Part shown: positions 53,309 to 62,299 of the stretch, piece after piece
Layout of the letters: every line of letters begins with the position of its first letter
Position numbering within the stretch: the stretch's first letter is position 1
Source of the DNA: Pseudonocardia sp. 73-21
Lineage (GTDB): Bacteria; Actinomycetota; Actinomycetes; Mycobacteriales; Pseudonocardiaceae
DNA length: 64,000 nt
Direction of reading: 5' to 3'
NCBI RefSeq assembly: GCF_001899645.1
Contig: NZ_MKVV01000040.1
Coordinates: 30,804 to 94,803, forward strand
Notes under the pieces: generated by a model
Databases searched by the model: none
What the model saw: the letters and a program-made list of their open reading frames with translations, nothing else
Told to the model about the DNA's origin: nothing
Position numbers and translations under genes: made by a program

Positions 53309-54412
53309 TCAGCTCCCGGGAAGTTGGCCGAGGGTGACCGTGACGGTGCGGCTGGCGCCCTGCGGGTCGAGCACGGTGACCGGGACGGCCTGGCCCGGAC
53401 TCAGCTGCGCGAGGGCCTTCGACAGCTCCGCGCTGCTGTGTACCGGGGTGTTGTCGACCGCGGTGATGACCTCGCCGGCGGTGATGCCGGCGGCAGCGGC
53501 CGGTCCGCCGGCCACGACGCTGACCACCCCCGCTCCGCTGGGCTGCCCGGTCTGGTCGATCACGGTGACGGCCTGCACGCCGAGTTCGGCGCGGTGGGAG
53601 TCGACGACGTGGCCGCCGTGGGCCACGAGCTGGCCGGCGATGTCCTTGACCAGGTTCGACGAGATCGCGAACCCGATCCCGGGAGCCGGTGACCCGCCGC
53701 CCGCGCCCGATCCGTTGGGGCCGCCGCCGGCCTGTGGGTCGATCGCGGCCAGGGTGGGCACCCCGACCACGTCGCCGGCCAGGTCGACCAGGGCGCCGCC
53801 GGAGTTGCCGGGGTTGATCGGGGCGCTGGTCTGGATGGTGTCGGGCAGCGTCGCCCCCGGGGACCCGCCGCCGGTGGGTTCGCTGACCAGCCGGCCGGTG
53901 GCCGAGACGATCCCGTTGGACACGCTGCCGGACAGCCCGAGCGGGTTGCCCATGGCCAGCACGATGTCCCCCACCTGCAGGGTCGCGGAGTCCCCGAACG
54001 TCGCCGGACTCAGCGACCGCGGCGGCGTGTCGAGGTGGATCACGGCCAGGTCGTCGGGCGGGTAGGCCCCGACCAGGCTCGCCGGCACCGGGGTCGGGCT
54101 GCCCGCCAGGGTCACCTGGAAGCGGGTGGCGCCGGCGGCGACGTGGGCGTTGGTGACGATGTCACCCTGGGTGTCGAACACGATCCCCGATCCGAGGTCG
54201 TGGCCGTTGGTGATCTGCACGATCGAGGGCAGCACCTTCGCCACCACACTCACGTACTGCTGCTCCAATCCCGACGCCGTCGCGCTCGAAGGGGTGCTGC
54301 GGGCGGTGTCGCCGGCCGCGGAGCTCGCCGGCGGGCTGTTCGTGCACGCGGCCAGGGTCAGCGCCGCCGCCGCGGCCACCGCTCCCACGCGCACCGGCCG
54401 GTGGTTCGTCAT
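53309..54412 (-). CDS. HtrA/DegP-like trypsin-PDZ protease, predicted lipoprotein
   Basis: 367 residues. The signal peptide ends in the lipobox LAAC (Cys22). The trypsin-like domain shows the His of DIVTNAHVAAG, the Asp of DDLAVIHLD and the Ser of NPGNSGGALV. The PDZ domain covers about 270-365 (GVVSVVAGGPAAAAGITAGE). It would cut or hold misfolded proteins on the outer face of the membrane. It lies 4 bp from the Mo fusion gene and overlaps the GMC gene by 4 nt, so it probably serves the exported parts of the same operon. Confidence 0.88.
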   Translation of the reverse strand: MTNHRPVRVGAVAAAAALTLAACTNSPPASSAAGDTARSTPSSATASGLEQQYVSVVAKVLPSIVQITNGHDLGSGIVFDTQGDIVTNAHVAAGATRFQVTLAGSPTPVPASLVGAYPPDDLAVIHLDTPPRSLSPATFGDSATLQVGDIVLAMGNPLGLSGSVSNGIVSATGRLVSEPTGGGSPGATLPDTIQTSAPINPGNSGGALVDLAGDVVGVPTLAAIDPQAGGGPNGSGAGGGSPAPGIGFAISSNLVKDIAGQLVAHGGHVVDSHRAELGVQAVTVIDQTGQPSGAGVVSVVAGGPAAAAGITAGEVITAVDNTPVHSSAELSKALAQLSPGQAVPVTVLDPQGASRTVTVTLGQLPGS

Positions 54413-56124
54413 GATGAGCTCCCGGTAGTCGTTCGGGTGGAGGCCACCGCGGAGTGATCGATGGCGCCGTCGGCCATCCGTTCGGCGAGCCGGGACGCCA
54501 GCGCCATGATCGTCAACGCCGGGTTGGCCGAACCCTGGGTCGGGCAGACCGAGCCGTCGGCGACGAACACGTTGGGCACGCCCCAGATGCGGTGGTCGGC
54601 GTCGATGACGCTGTGCTCGGGGGTGGCGCCCATCCGGGCCCCGCCGACCAGGTGAGCGAAGCGCTGGATGGTGAGCACGTCCTGGGCGCCGGCGGCGTGC
54701 AGGATGTCGGTGATGACCCTGGTGGAGTAGGCCATGTTCGCCTTGTCGTTGTCACCGAGGGTGTAGTCCATGCGGGCGACCGGCTGGCCGTAGGGATCGG
54801 TCTCCTCGGCGAGGGTGATCCGGTTGTCGGGGTGCGGGAGGAGCTCGTTGAGCACCCCGATCGTGGCCCAGTGGTTGTAGTCGCGCATGTACTCGCGCAG
54901 CTCCCGGCCCCAGTGCCCGTCGGCCAGCACGTGCTCGGCCCAGCCGATCGGCAACGGCGCGACGGTCTGGATGGAGAACCCGCGGGCGAAGCCCCGCGAT
55001 GTGTCGGTTTCGTAGAACTGCTCGGAAGAGATCTCCGGGGGCGGCGCCTTGTACATCCGCAGCTCCTCGGCGAAGCGCCCGGCGGTCTGGGTGGCGCCCT
55101 GCACCATCACGTACCGGCCGACCTGGTCTGAGTTGTTGCCCAGCCCGTGCGGGTGGCGGCGGCTGGCCGAGGCGAGCAGCAGCCGCGGTGTCTCGATCGA
55201 GTACCCGGCCACGGCGACCGCGCGGGCCCGCTGCAACCGCTGGACGCCTGCGCCCGACTCGTCGTTGGCGGTGTAGACCACGCCGCGAGCGCGACCGGTG
55301 TCGTCGTCGATGTCCACGCGCAACGCCATGGAGTCGGCGCGGACCTCCACGTCGTGGGCGAGCGCGTCGGGTAGATGTGTGACATACGGGCTGGCTTTGG
55401 CGTTGACCTTGCAGCCCTGCAGGCAGAAGCCGCGGTAGATGCAGTGCGGCCGGTTGCCGAAGGTGCCGTTGACGATCCCGACCGGCCCGACCCGCATCTC
55501 GATGCCGCAGGCCAGCGCGCCTTCGCGTAGCTTCGCCGCGGCCCCGGAGATGGGGTGCGGGGAGAACGGGTACCGGTGCGGGTGCCCCCAGGGCCAGTCC
55601 TGCCCGGCCACGGGCAGCTCGCGTTCGACCTGCTCGTAGTGCGGGCGCAGGTCGGCGTAGGTGATCGGCCAGTCCGCCCCGACCCCGTCGACCGTGGCGG
55701 TGGAGAAGTCGCTCGGGTGGAAGCGCGGGGTGTAGCCGGCGTAGTGGACCATGGACCCGCCCACCCCGCGTCCGGAGTTGTTCTTGCCCAGCTCGATCGG
55801 GTCGGCCCCGCCGATGATCCGCTTCTGGGTCCAGTACAACTCGTGGCTACCGGCCTCGTCCGACACCCAGTCCTCGTCGGGGTGCCAGAACGGGCCTGCC
55901 TCCAGGATCACGATCCGCCATCCGCGGCGGGCCAACCGCTGGGCGAGCACCGAGCCGCCCGCGCCGGCGCCGATGATGACCAGGTCGACCTCGTCGTCGT
56001 CGGTGTAGCGGCGCATCGTGGCCTGGCCGGGCAGGTCGCGGGAGTGCACGTCGAGCAGGAACCGGGAGTCGTTGTCGCGCGGGCCGACCGAGCCCTTGAC
56101 CACGCCGCGCCAGAAGGTGCCCAT
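54409..56124 (-). CDS. GMC-family oxidoreductase, large subunit (sugar dehydrogenase-like)
   Basis: 571 residues. The FAD motif DLVIIGAGAGGSVLAQRLA is at about residue 47. A Cys cluster, CIYRGFCLQGCKVNAKA, sits about 225. The C-terminal GMC domain has FVADGSVCPTQGSANPALTI. The partner at 56124-56870 is a gluconate-2-dehydrogenase subunit-3 homologue. It is distinct from the GMC enzyme at 6958. With a glucosidase and mutarotase downstream, oxidation of an aldose or a sugar acid is plausible. Confidence 0.86.
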   Translation of the reverse strand: MGTFWRGVVKGSVGPRDNDSRFLLDVHSRDLPGQATMRRYTDDDEVDLVIIGAGAGGSVLAQRLARRGWRIVILEAGPFWHPDEDWVSDEAGSHELYWTQKRIIGGADPIELGKNNSGRGVGGSMVHYAGYTPRFHPSDFSTATVDGVGADWPITYADLRPHYEQVERELPVAGQDWPWGHPHRYPFSPHPISGAAAKLREGALACGIEMRVGPVGIVNGTFGNRPHCIYRGFCLQGCKVNAKASPYVTHLPDALAHDVEVRADSMALRVDIDDDTGRARGVVYTANDESGAGVQRLQRARAVAVAGYSIETPRLLLASASRRHPHGLGNNSDQVGRYVMVQGATQTAGRFAEELRMYKAPPPEISSEQFYETDTSRGFARGFSIQTVAPLPIGWAEHVLADGHWGRELREYMRDYNHWATIGVLNELLPHPDNRITLAEETDPYGQPVARMDYTLGDNDKANMAYSTRVITDILHAAGAQDVLTIQRFAHLVGGARMGATPEHSVIDADHRIWGVPNVFVADGSVCPTQGSANPALTIMALASRLAERMADGAIDHSAVASTRTTTGSSS

Positions 56125-56870
56125 CAGGTGTCCTCGTTTCTGGTGTCGCGAACGGGGTCGCGGTCGGTGGCACCGGGTGTCTCGAACGGCTCACGCCCGC
56201 CGGCACCGTTGGCGTCGGGGCCGCCCAGGCGCATGTAGCCGCGCGGGTAGGCCGGACCGCCGAAGCCGATCTCGTTCCACGCCCACGGATGGGAGTAGAA
56301 GGCCGCGAGCACCGCGCGCATCACCACCGACCAGGCGCGGGAGACGTTGAGCTGATCCCAGGCCCCGCCCACGAGACGGCCCTTCGCGAACTCACCGACG
56401 ATGTTCTCCCGGTGCTCCGCGGTGCACCCGGCGAAGCCGAGCCGGTAGCCCGCCGTCGCGGTGTGCTCCAGTCCGGCCAGCACCAGCCGCCAGGTGTCGC
56501 GGTCATCGGGCATGTCGACGTACTGGTAGCCGTCCAGCCGACCGGCGGTGAGCTTCTCGTCGACCATCTCCGCGACCGGCACCCGCGGGTCGGTGTCCTG
56601 AGCCAGCACGGTGTCGCAGAACGCGCGCAGGGCCGGTTCCTCGGCGGCGGTGAAGAACCGCAGCGGGCCGGGCGGGCCCAGCCGGGCGCGCACCACCGTG
56701 GCGGTGGCGGCGTCCCAGGTGTCGGCCGCGTCGAACACGTCGAAGTCGGGGTAGCGGCCGATCATCTGCGGGGTGGTCCCGCGGCGCTGGCGCGGCAACC
56801 ATGACGGGTGCGGCGCCCGCCCGTCGGGGCGGCGGTGGGGCAGATGGTCCGGCCGGGAGGTGTCAGGCAT
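56124..56870 (-). CDS. Gluconate 2-dehydrogenase subunit 3-like protein
   Basis: 248 residues from the ATG at 56870. The core AAEEPALRAFCDTVLAQDTD, GLEHTATAGYRLGFAGC and AFYSHPWAWNEIGFGGPAYP with RGYMRLG fit the subunit-3 family; the last segment is very typical. No clear signal peptide. It overlaps the GMC start by 1 nt (ATGA-like junction), so the pair is co-expressed 1:1. Confidence 0.8.
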   Translation of the reverse strand: MPDTSRPDHLPHRRPDGRAPHPSWLPRQRRGTTPQMIGRYPDFDVFDAADTWDAATATVVRARLGPPGPLRFFTAAEEPALRAFCDTVLAQDTDPRVPVAEMVDEKLTAGRLDGYQYVDMPDDRDTWRLVLAGLEHTATAGYRLGFAGCTAEHRENIVGEFAKGRLVGGAWDQLNVSRAWSVVMRAVLAAFYSHPWAWNEIGFGGPAYPRGYMRLGGPDANGAGGREPFETPGATDRDPVRDTRNEDT

Positions 56871-56878
56871 GCCAGCGC

Positions 56879-57370
56879 CTACTTCTCGCGCCGCAGCACG
56901 GCGGCGAGCAGCCCCATACCGCCCACCATCGACATCAGGCCCGGCGCGGAGATCGGCGGACCCATCGCCATGTTGTAGGAGGCCAGCGACCAGCCACCGG
57001 GCTTGCGCGCGACGCCGCGGAAGTGGAAGTACTCCCCGAGCAGTCCGTTCGCCGCATAGAGCCCGGCGGTGACCGGCAGCGCGGTCTTGGCCCAGCGTTT
57101 CGAGAACACCCCGCCGATCCCGGCCACCACCAGCGGCGGTGTGAGAAGCACCGGGCTCCACATCCACTTGTTGCCGAAGCTGCCCTTGTAGTGCTCCAGG
57201 TACACCTCCGCACCGGTCACCATCGCCGAGATCGCGGTCAACCCGGACAGCGAACGTTCGAAGCGGCCGTGCGAGACATCACGCAGCACGTGGTCGAGGA
57301 CGTGCTCGGCTCCGCGTGCACCGATGGTGGTGGCGTCGGGGCTGGTTCGGGTTCGGCGTAGCAGGCTCAT
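56879..57370 (-). CDS. Membrane protein with four hydrophobic segments
   Basis: 163 residues from the ATG at 57370. It has a cytoplasmic start with GARGAEHVLDHVLRDVSHGR, then AISAMVTGAEVYLEHYKGSF, SPVLLTPPLVVAGIGGVFS, TALPVTAGLYAANGLLGEYF and LMSMVGGMGLLAAVL. It lies just upstream of the subunit-3 gene and may be a membrane anchor for the GMC complex. The family is not named. It overlaps the next gene by 4 nt. Confidence 0.7.
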   Translation of the reverse strand: MSLLRRTRTSPDATTIGARGAEHVLDHVLRDVSHGRFERSLSGLTAISAMVTGAEVYLEHYKGSFGNKWMWSPVLLTPPLVVAGIGGVFSKRWAKTALPVTAGLYAANGLLGEYFHFRGVARKPGGWSLASYNMAMGPPISAPGLMSMVGGMGLLAAVLRREK

Positions 57371-57765
57371 CGGGTGCTCCGTAGCTGGGGTCGGTGTGGC
57401 TGGTGGCGGGCGGTCCGGGCGGTGGCCAGGCAGAACCCGGCGGCGATGGCGGCGTCGAGCAGGGCTGCGCGGCGCCACCGGTGGTCGAGGAGGCCGAAGG
57501 CGACACCGGTTGCGGCGTGGATGCCGTCCACGACGGCCGCCGCCGTGAGGACCCGCGCGGTGGGCCACCGCAGTTCGATGCCGGCCTGGAGGAGGTGTCG
57601 GGCGCCGAGGATCCGCAGCACGGCACTGGCCGGACGCAGGGAGGCCCGGTCGCGGCCGGTCGTCGCCGCGAGCACGGCGTGCGGGGCCAGCAGCAGCGTG
57701 GCCCCCCAGGGGATGCGGAATGTCGGTCTGGCCCGATCGGGGTTCGCGTCGTCGCTGCTGTTCAT
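57367..57765 (-). CDS. Small membrane-associated protein
   Basis: 132 residues from the ATG at 57765. Hydrophobic segments include TFRIPWGATLLLAPHAVLAA, VVDGIHAATGVAFGLLDHRW and LLDAAIAAGFCLATA, with ILGARHLLQAGIELRW between. It is related in style to the preceding membrane gene and sits inside the same overlapping run. The function is unknown. Confidence 0.65.
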   Translation of the reverse strand: MNSSDDANPDRARPTFRIPWGATLLLAPHAVLAATTGRDRASLRPASAVLRILGARHLLQAGIELRWPTARVLTAAAVVDGIHAATGVAFGLLDHRWRRAALLDAAIAAGFCLATARTARHQPHRPQLRSTR

Positions 57766-58220
57766 CGGTGATGCTCGTCCTGTCGGGTCGCGGGCGTGCG
57801 GATTCGTGGCCAGGGGCAGAACGGGGAGGTGCCCGATCCGGTGAGCGCCTGGTCCAGGGTCGGGCGGGTGTCGAACAGCGGCAGCAGTCCGGTGAGGCGC
57901 AGCGGGCGGTGCACCGCCCGGTGCCCGGCCCCGACGAGGATCAGGTGTTCGTCGTGGTGTCGGGTGCTGTGCTGCAACTCCAGCAGCAGGGTGAGCGCGG
58001 CCGAGGTCAACAACGTCACCCCGGTCAGGTCGAGCACCAGCCGGCACGGCCGCGACCACCCCAGATGCTCGTTCAGCACGGGGCGCAGCTGCGGGACGGT
58101 GACGGTGTCCAACTCGCCGGTGATGCGCACCACGAGGATCCAGTGGGCCGGCGCATCGAACCGGGCCGAGGCGACCGGGGCATCGCCACAGACCCGCCCG
58201 AAGGTGAACGACGCCGTCAC
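57762..58220 (-). CDS. STAS-domain protein (anti-sigma antagonist-like)
   Basis: 152 residues from the GTG at 58220. The STAS core is ILVVRITGELDTVTVPQLRP, CRLVLDLTGVTLLTSAALTL, LLELQHSTRHHDEHLILVGA. The usual phospho-Ser position (DSSG) reads LTSAALT, so a Ser is present but not in the classical motif. It may signal redox or energy state rather than follow the standard phospho-switch. It overlaps the downstream gene by 4 nt. Confidence 0.78.
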   Translation of the reverse strand: MTASFTFGRVCGDAPVASARFDAPAHWILVVRITGELDTVTVPQLRPVLNEHLGWSRPCRLVLDLTGVTLLTSAALTLLLELQHSTRHHDEHLILVGAGHRAVHRPLRLTGLLPLFDTRPTLDQALTGSGTSPFCPWPRIRTPATRQDEHHR

Positions 58221-58254
58221 GACTCCACCTCGGGGGGAACGTGCACGTCGGCGG

Positions 58255-59478
58255 TCATGACCCGCTCCGGTCACTCACGTGACGCCGCAGGGTCTGCCCG
58301 ACCTGGTAGCGGCCGGCGACGTCGGTGAGCAGGGTGAGCCCGTGACCGGGCGCTGTCGGGTCAGGACACAGGGTGCCGCCGGTGGGGTCGAGGGTGCCGT
58401 CGAAGAACATCCGCTCGATCCGGACGTGGTCGTGGAACCACTCCAGGTGCCGGAAGTTCGGGGTGGCCGCCGCGACGTGGGCGTGCAGGTGCGGGGCGCA
58501 GTGCCCGGAAATCTCCAGGTGATGCGCCGCTGCGACCGCGGCCACGCGGAGCCACTCGGTGATCCCGCCGCAGCGCGACGCGTCGGCCTGCAGACAGTCC
58601 ACCGCACCCGCCCCGCACATCCGCGCGAAGTAGGTCAGATCGCCGCCGTACTCCCCCGCCGCCACATCCGGTCGCACCGCGTCCCGGACACTGCGCAGCC
58701 CGGCCAGGTCGTCGGACGACACGGGCTCTTCGAACCACCGCACGTCGCACTCCGCAGCGAGGTCCATGACCCGCACGGCCTGTTTGCGGCCGTAGCCGCC
58801 GTTGGCGTCGACGAAGAGCTCCACCTCCGACCCGATCACCGAGCGCGCCTGGGCGATCCGGGACAGATCCCGACGCGGCTCGGTGCCCCACGACTCCCCA
58901 ATCTTGATCTTGACGCGGGGGATCTGCTGCAACAGCCACGCGTGCAGTTGATCATCGAGCTGGCGGGGGTCGTAGGTGGTGAACCCGCCGCTGCCGTAGA
59001 CCGCAACCTCGTGGCGGACCGCGCCCAGCAGCCGGTGCAGCGGTAGTCCGAGCAGCCGGGCCTTGAGGTCCCACAGTGCGACGTCGACCGCGGAGATCGC
59101 GTAGCCGACCGCGCCGACCCGGCCCGCGTTGCGGACCGCCTTCACCATCGCGTCGAACGCCGCGCCGACATCGAGCACGTCGGTACCGAGAACCACCTCG
59201 GCGAGCTGGTCGTGCACCACGTGCGCGCAGGCGGGTGGCCCGTAGGTCCAGCCTGTACCGATGACCCCGCCGCTACGGGCCTGCACGAGCACCATGGTGG
59301 TGGAGCCCCAGGTCAGAGTGCCGTCACCTTCCGGGGCATCGGTCGGCACGGTGAACACCGACACGTCCAGGGCCTCGACCACCGCGTCCGCCGCCACTCC
59401 TGCGGTCGTGACCGGTTCTCGGTCGGGAGGTGCCGGATCGGGGGTGGCATCCACCGATCGGCTCTGCGTCTCGGGCAC
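58255..59478 (-). CDS. Enolase-superfamily enzyme (mandelate racemase/sugar-acid dehydratase-like)
   Basis: 407 residues. The N-terminal capping domain includes GSTTMVLVQARSGGVIGTGW. The barrel has the KxK pair (PRVKIKIGES), Mg ligands in ELFVDANGGY, WFEEPVSSDD and AAGEYGGDL, and a late His in EISGHCAPHLHAH. This is the mandelate-racemase subgroup, which mostly dehydrates acid sugars. It would fit next to a dehydrogenase that makes sugar acids. The substrate is not determined. Confidence 0.82.
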   Translation of the reverse strand: MPETQSRSVDATPDPAPPDREPVTTAGVAADAVVEALDVSVFTVPTDAPEGDGTLTWGSTTMVLVQARSGGVIGTGWTYGPPACAHVVHDQLAEVVLGTDVLDVGAAFDAMVKAVRNAGRVGAVGYAISAVDVALWDLKARLLGLPLHRLLGAVRHEVAVYGSGGFTTYDPRQLDDQLHAWLLQQIPRVKIKIGESWGTEPRRDLSRIAQARSVIGSEVELFVDANGGYGRKQAVRVMDLAAECDVRWFEEPVSSDDLAGLRSVRDAVRPDVAAGEYGGDLTYFARMCGAGAVDCLQADASRCGGITEWLRVAAVAAAHHLEISGHCAPHLHAHVAAATPNFRHLEWFHDHVRIERMFFDGTLDPTGGTLCPDPTAPGHGLTLLTDVAGRYQVGQTLRRHVSDRSGS

Positions 59479-59481
59479 CGC

Positions 59482-61275
59482 TCAGCCCTCCTTGTGCGGG
59501 AGGAACTCCTGCAGCTTGGTCTTGATGCCTTGCTTCATGACGCCCCAGCGGTCCTCGTCGCCGGCCAGCATCGCCTTGGCGGCGTCGAGCATCTGGCTGG
59601 TGGTGGCGTGCGGCGGAATCGGCGGCACGTTCGGGTCGGTGCGCACGTCGAGCACCGTCGGTCGGTCCGCGGCCAGCGCGCGGTCCCACGCCGGGCCGAT
59701 GTCCTCGGGCTTGTCCACCGCTATCCCCTGCAACCCCAGGCTCGCGGCGAACGCGGCGAAGTCCACGTCGGGAAGGCTCTGGGACTCGACGAACTTCGGG
59801 GCGCCTTCCATGGCGCGCATCTCCCAGGTGACCTGGTTGAGATCATTGTTGTGCAGCACCGCGATGATCAGACGCGAGTCGGCCCACTGCTCCCAGTAGC
59901 GCTTGATGGTGATCAGCTCGGCGAGGCCGTTCATCTGCATCGCACCGTCGCCGGCGAACACGATCACCGGCCGGTCCGGGCAGCCGAACTTGGCCCCGAT
60001 CCCGTAGGGCACCCCGGGGCCCATGGTGGCCAGGTTCCCCGACAGCGACCCGCGCATCCGTCCGCGGAAACGCAGCTGGCGGGCGTACCAGTTCGCGGAC
60101 GACCCCGAATCGGCGCAGACGATCGCATCCTCGGGCAACCGATCCGACAGCTCGGCGAACAGCCGCATCGGGTTGATCGGATCCGCGGTGACCGCGGCCT
60201 CCATGGCCATCGTCTCCCACCAGCGGGCCACATCCGACTCGATGCCCTCGCGCCAGGCGCGGTCCGTCTTGCGCTCCAGCAGCGGGATCAGCGCCCGCAG
60301 CGTGGCGGTCGCGTCGCCGACCAGGTTGATCTCGTACGGGTAGCGCATCCCGATCAACGACGGGTCAAGGTCGATCTGCACCGCGCGGGCCTGCCCGAAC
60401 TCCGGCATGAACTGGGTGTAGGGAAAGCTCGACCCGATCGTGAGCAGCGTGTCGCAGCCCATCATCATCTCGTAGCTCGGCCGGCTGCCCAGCAGCCCGA
60501 TCGACCCGGTCACCCAGGTCGGCTCGTCGGAGAGCACATCCTTGCCCAACAGCGCCTTCGCCACCCCGGCGCCGAGCAGGTCGGCGACCTGCTCGATCTC
60601 CGCGGCGGCACCGCGGGCACCGGAACCGACCAGCATCGCGACCTTGCTCCCCGCATTCAGCAGTTCGGCGGCGCGGCGGACCGCGGCGTCGTCGGGGGCC
60701 AGCTCCGGCCACTCGACACCGAGGCTGGACGGGACCATCTTGAAGGCGTGGGTCGGTGCGGAGTACTCGAGCTCCTGCACGTCCGACGGGATGATGATCG
60801 CGGTCGGGGCGCGGCGCGCCATCGCGGTGCGGATCGCGCGGTCCAGGACCCCGGGCAGCTGCTCGGGCACCGTGACCATCTGCACGTAGTCGCTGGCCAC
60901 ATCCTTGAAAAGGCTCAGCAGATCGACCTCCTGCTGGTACGACCCGCCCATCGCCGACCGGTTGGTCTGCCCCACGATCGCCACCACCGGCACGTGATCG
61001 AGCTTCGCGTCGTAGAGCCCGTTGAGCAGATGGATCGCCCCCGGGCCCGACGTCGCCACGCACACCCCGAGCCGACCGGTGAACTTCGCGTAGCCGACCG
61101 CCTCGAACGCGGCCATCTCCTCGTGGCGGGCCTGCACGAACCGCGGCGCGTCTCCCGCACGTCCCCATGCCGCGAGCAGACCGTTGATCCCGTCCCCCGC
61201 GTAGCCGAAGACGGTGTCGACGTCCCATTCGCGCAGCCGGTCCAACAGGTGATCGGCGACGGTTGATGCAGCCAC
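59482..61275 (-). CDS. ThDP-dependent PoxB-like pyruvate oxidase/dehydrogenase
   Basis: 597 residues. The activating Glu is in FVQARHEEMAAFEAVGYAKF (about residue 52). An FAD-type central domain follows, with GSGARGAAAEIEQV, then VFAGDGAMQMNGLAELI and VLHNNDLNQVTWEMRAMEG for ThDP/Mg. The nearest functional group is pyruvate:quinone oxidoreductase, which makes acetate, CO2 and reduced quinone. The C-terminal ~25 residues may serve membrane binding, as in PoxB. It is the first gene of the 13-gene run and divergent from marR. Confidence 0.83.
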   Translation of the reverse strand: MAASTVADHLLDRLREWDVDTVFGYAGDGINGLLAAWGRAGDAPRFVQARHEEMAAFEAVGYAKFTGRLGVCVATSGPGAIHLLNGLYDAKLDHVPVVAIVGQTNRSAMGGSYQQEVDLLSLFKDVASDYVQMVTVPEQLPGVLDRAIRTAMARRAPTAIIIPSDVQELEYSAPTHAFKMVPSSLGVEWPELAPDDAAVRRAAELLNAGSKVAMLVGSGARGAAAEIEQVADLLGAGVAKALLGKDVLSDEPTWVTGSIGLLGSRPSYEMMMGCDTLLTIGSSFPYTQFMPEFGQARAVQIDLDPSLIGMRYPYEINLVGDATATLRALIPLLERKTDRAWREGIESDVARWWETMAMEAAVTADPINPMRLFAELSDRLPEDAIVCADSGSSANWYARQLRFRGRMRGSLSGNLATMGPGVPYGIGAKFGCPDRPVIVFAGDGAMQMNGLAELITIKRYWEQWADSRLIIAVLHNNDLNQVTWEMRAMEGAPKFVESQSLPDVDFAAFAASLGLQGIAVDKPEDIGPAWDRALAADRPTVLDVRTDPNVPPIPPHATTSQMLDAAKAMLAGDEDRWGVMKQGIKTKLQEFLPHKEG

Positions 61276-61324
61276 GAAGTCCTCCTCGAGATCCCACCGG
61301 CAAGCGGGGCACCCGCACGTCGGT

Positions 61325-61383
61325 CACTGCGTACTCGTAGACACTGCGTACCCGTATCCGTTGCGTTCACACACACATTGCCG
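61325..61383. promoter_or_regulatory. 17-bp-period iterons in the PoxB-like promoter
   Basis: CACTGCGTAC (61325-61334) recurs at 61342-61351. Related CGTTGCGTTC (61359-61368) and CATTGCCGAA (61376-61385) continue the same 17-bp step. The conserved YTGC cores therefore face the same side of the helix at 1.6-turn intervals. They lie 50-110 bp upstream of the PoxB-like start. Confidence 0.65.
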
Positions 61384-61419
61384 AATCGGTTGCGCTGAAT
61401 CACAAAGCTGCCCCGACGT

Positions 61420-61441
61420 TTGCGTGATCGCAACCGCTGCG
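61420..61441 (+). promoter_or_regulatory. YTGCG/17-bp direct-repeat operator upstream of marR
   Basis: TTGCG (61420-61424) and CTGCG (61437-61441) are 17 bp apart with CGCAA (61429-61433) between, the same layout as 43229-43250. It ends 13 bp before the marR ATG, so a bound factor would affect its transcription. The whole intergenic region 61276-61454 is rich in these cores. Confidence 0.6.
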
Positions 61442-61454
61442 GGACGCTGATGAG

Positions 61455-62030
61455 ATGGAGACCATGTCAACGACGCCAGGCCGGGGCGATCCGCCCAGCC
61501 CCGAGCAGGTCGACGCGGTGATGCTCGCGGCCCGGGTCCTGGCCGCGGTCACGGCGCGATCCGTCGCGCAGGTGCAGGACCGGGTGAGCCTGGCCCAGCT
61601 CCGAGTGCTGGTCATGATCGCCAGCCGGGGTCCGGCCAACGTCGGCTCGGTCGCCCGCGGACTCGGGGTGCACCCGTCCAACGCCACCCGTACCTGCGAC
61701 CGCCTCGTGATCGCCGGGTTCCTCGCCCGCCACGACGACCCGGCCGACCGGCGCAACCTCATCCTCGAGCTCACCGCCGCCGGGCAGCAGCTCGTCGAGG
61801 GGGTCGACACCGCGCGCCGGGAGGCCGTCGCCGCGCAGCTCGCTCGGCTGCCCGCCCGCAGCCGCGAGCGACTCACCCGGGCGCTACTGGTCTTCGCCGG
61901 CGTCGACAGAACCGACGGGCCGGACGCGGACCGACACGACGACCCCGACGAAGCATGGCTCCTGGGATGGACCACGCAACGACCCGTCGGTCACACCGCG
62001 GGTCGAGCCGACCCCACGGCAACCGGGTGA
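61455..62030 (+). CDS. MarR-family regulator
   Basis: 191 residues. The winged helix is VSLAQLRVLVMIASRGPANV, GSVARGLGVHPSNATRTCDR and LVIAGFLARHDDPADRRNLI, with the Arg-rich wing typical of MarR. A long acidic/polar C-terminal tail (past 150) is unusual. ATG 61455 or 61464 may start it. It is divergent from the PoxB-like gene and next to the YTGCG repeats, so it may control the island; direct repeats are not the usual MarR site, so another factor is possible. Confidence 0.83.
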   Translation: METMSTTPGRGDPPSPEQVDAVMLAARVLAAVTARSVAQVQDRVSLAQLRVLVMIASRGPANVGSVARGLGVHPSNATRTCDRLVIAGFLARHDDPADRRNLILELTAAGQQLVEGVDTARREAVAAQLARLPARSRERLTRALLVFAGVDRTDGPDADRHDDPDEAWLLGWTTQRPVGHTAGRADPTATG

Positions 62031-62299
62031 CCCACCTCGGGCGACCGGTGACCCCGGACGACGACGACGCCCGCACCCGGCTCACGACCACGCTCGACAC
62101 GGGAGCATCGACGATCACTCGGCGACCACGACTCCGACCGATGACGCCCCTACCTCCGGGGGATGTCGGCCCCTGGAGGCCGGCCGCCGCTCGACCAACG
62201 GGTCCGGACGTCCTCCCGGCGGTGACGACGTGGCGTCCAGACACGACCGGTGGGGCCCGACCGCCGTGGTCGGCGCGCGCGGCGCGGTTCCCGCGGTGA

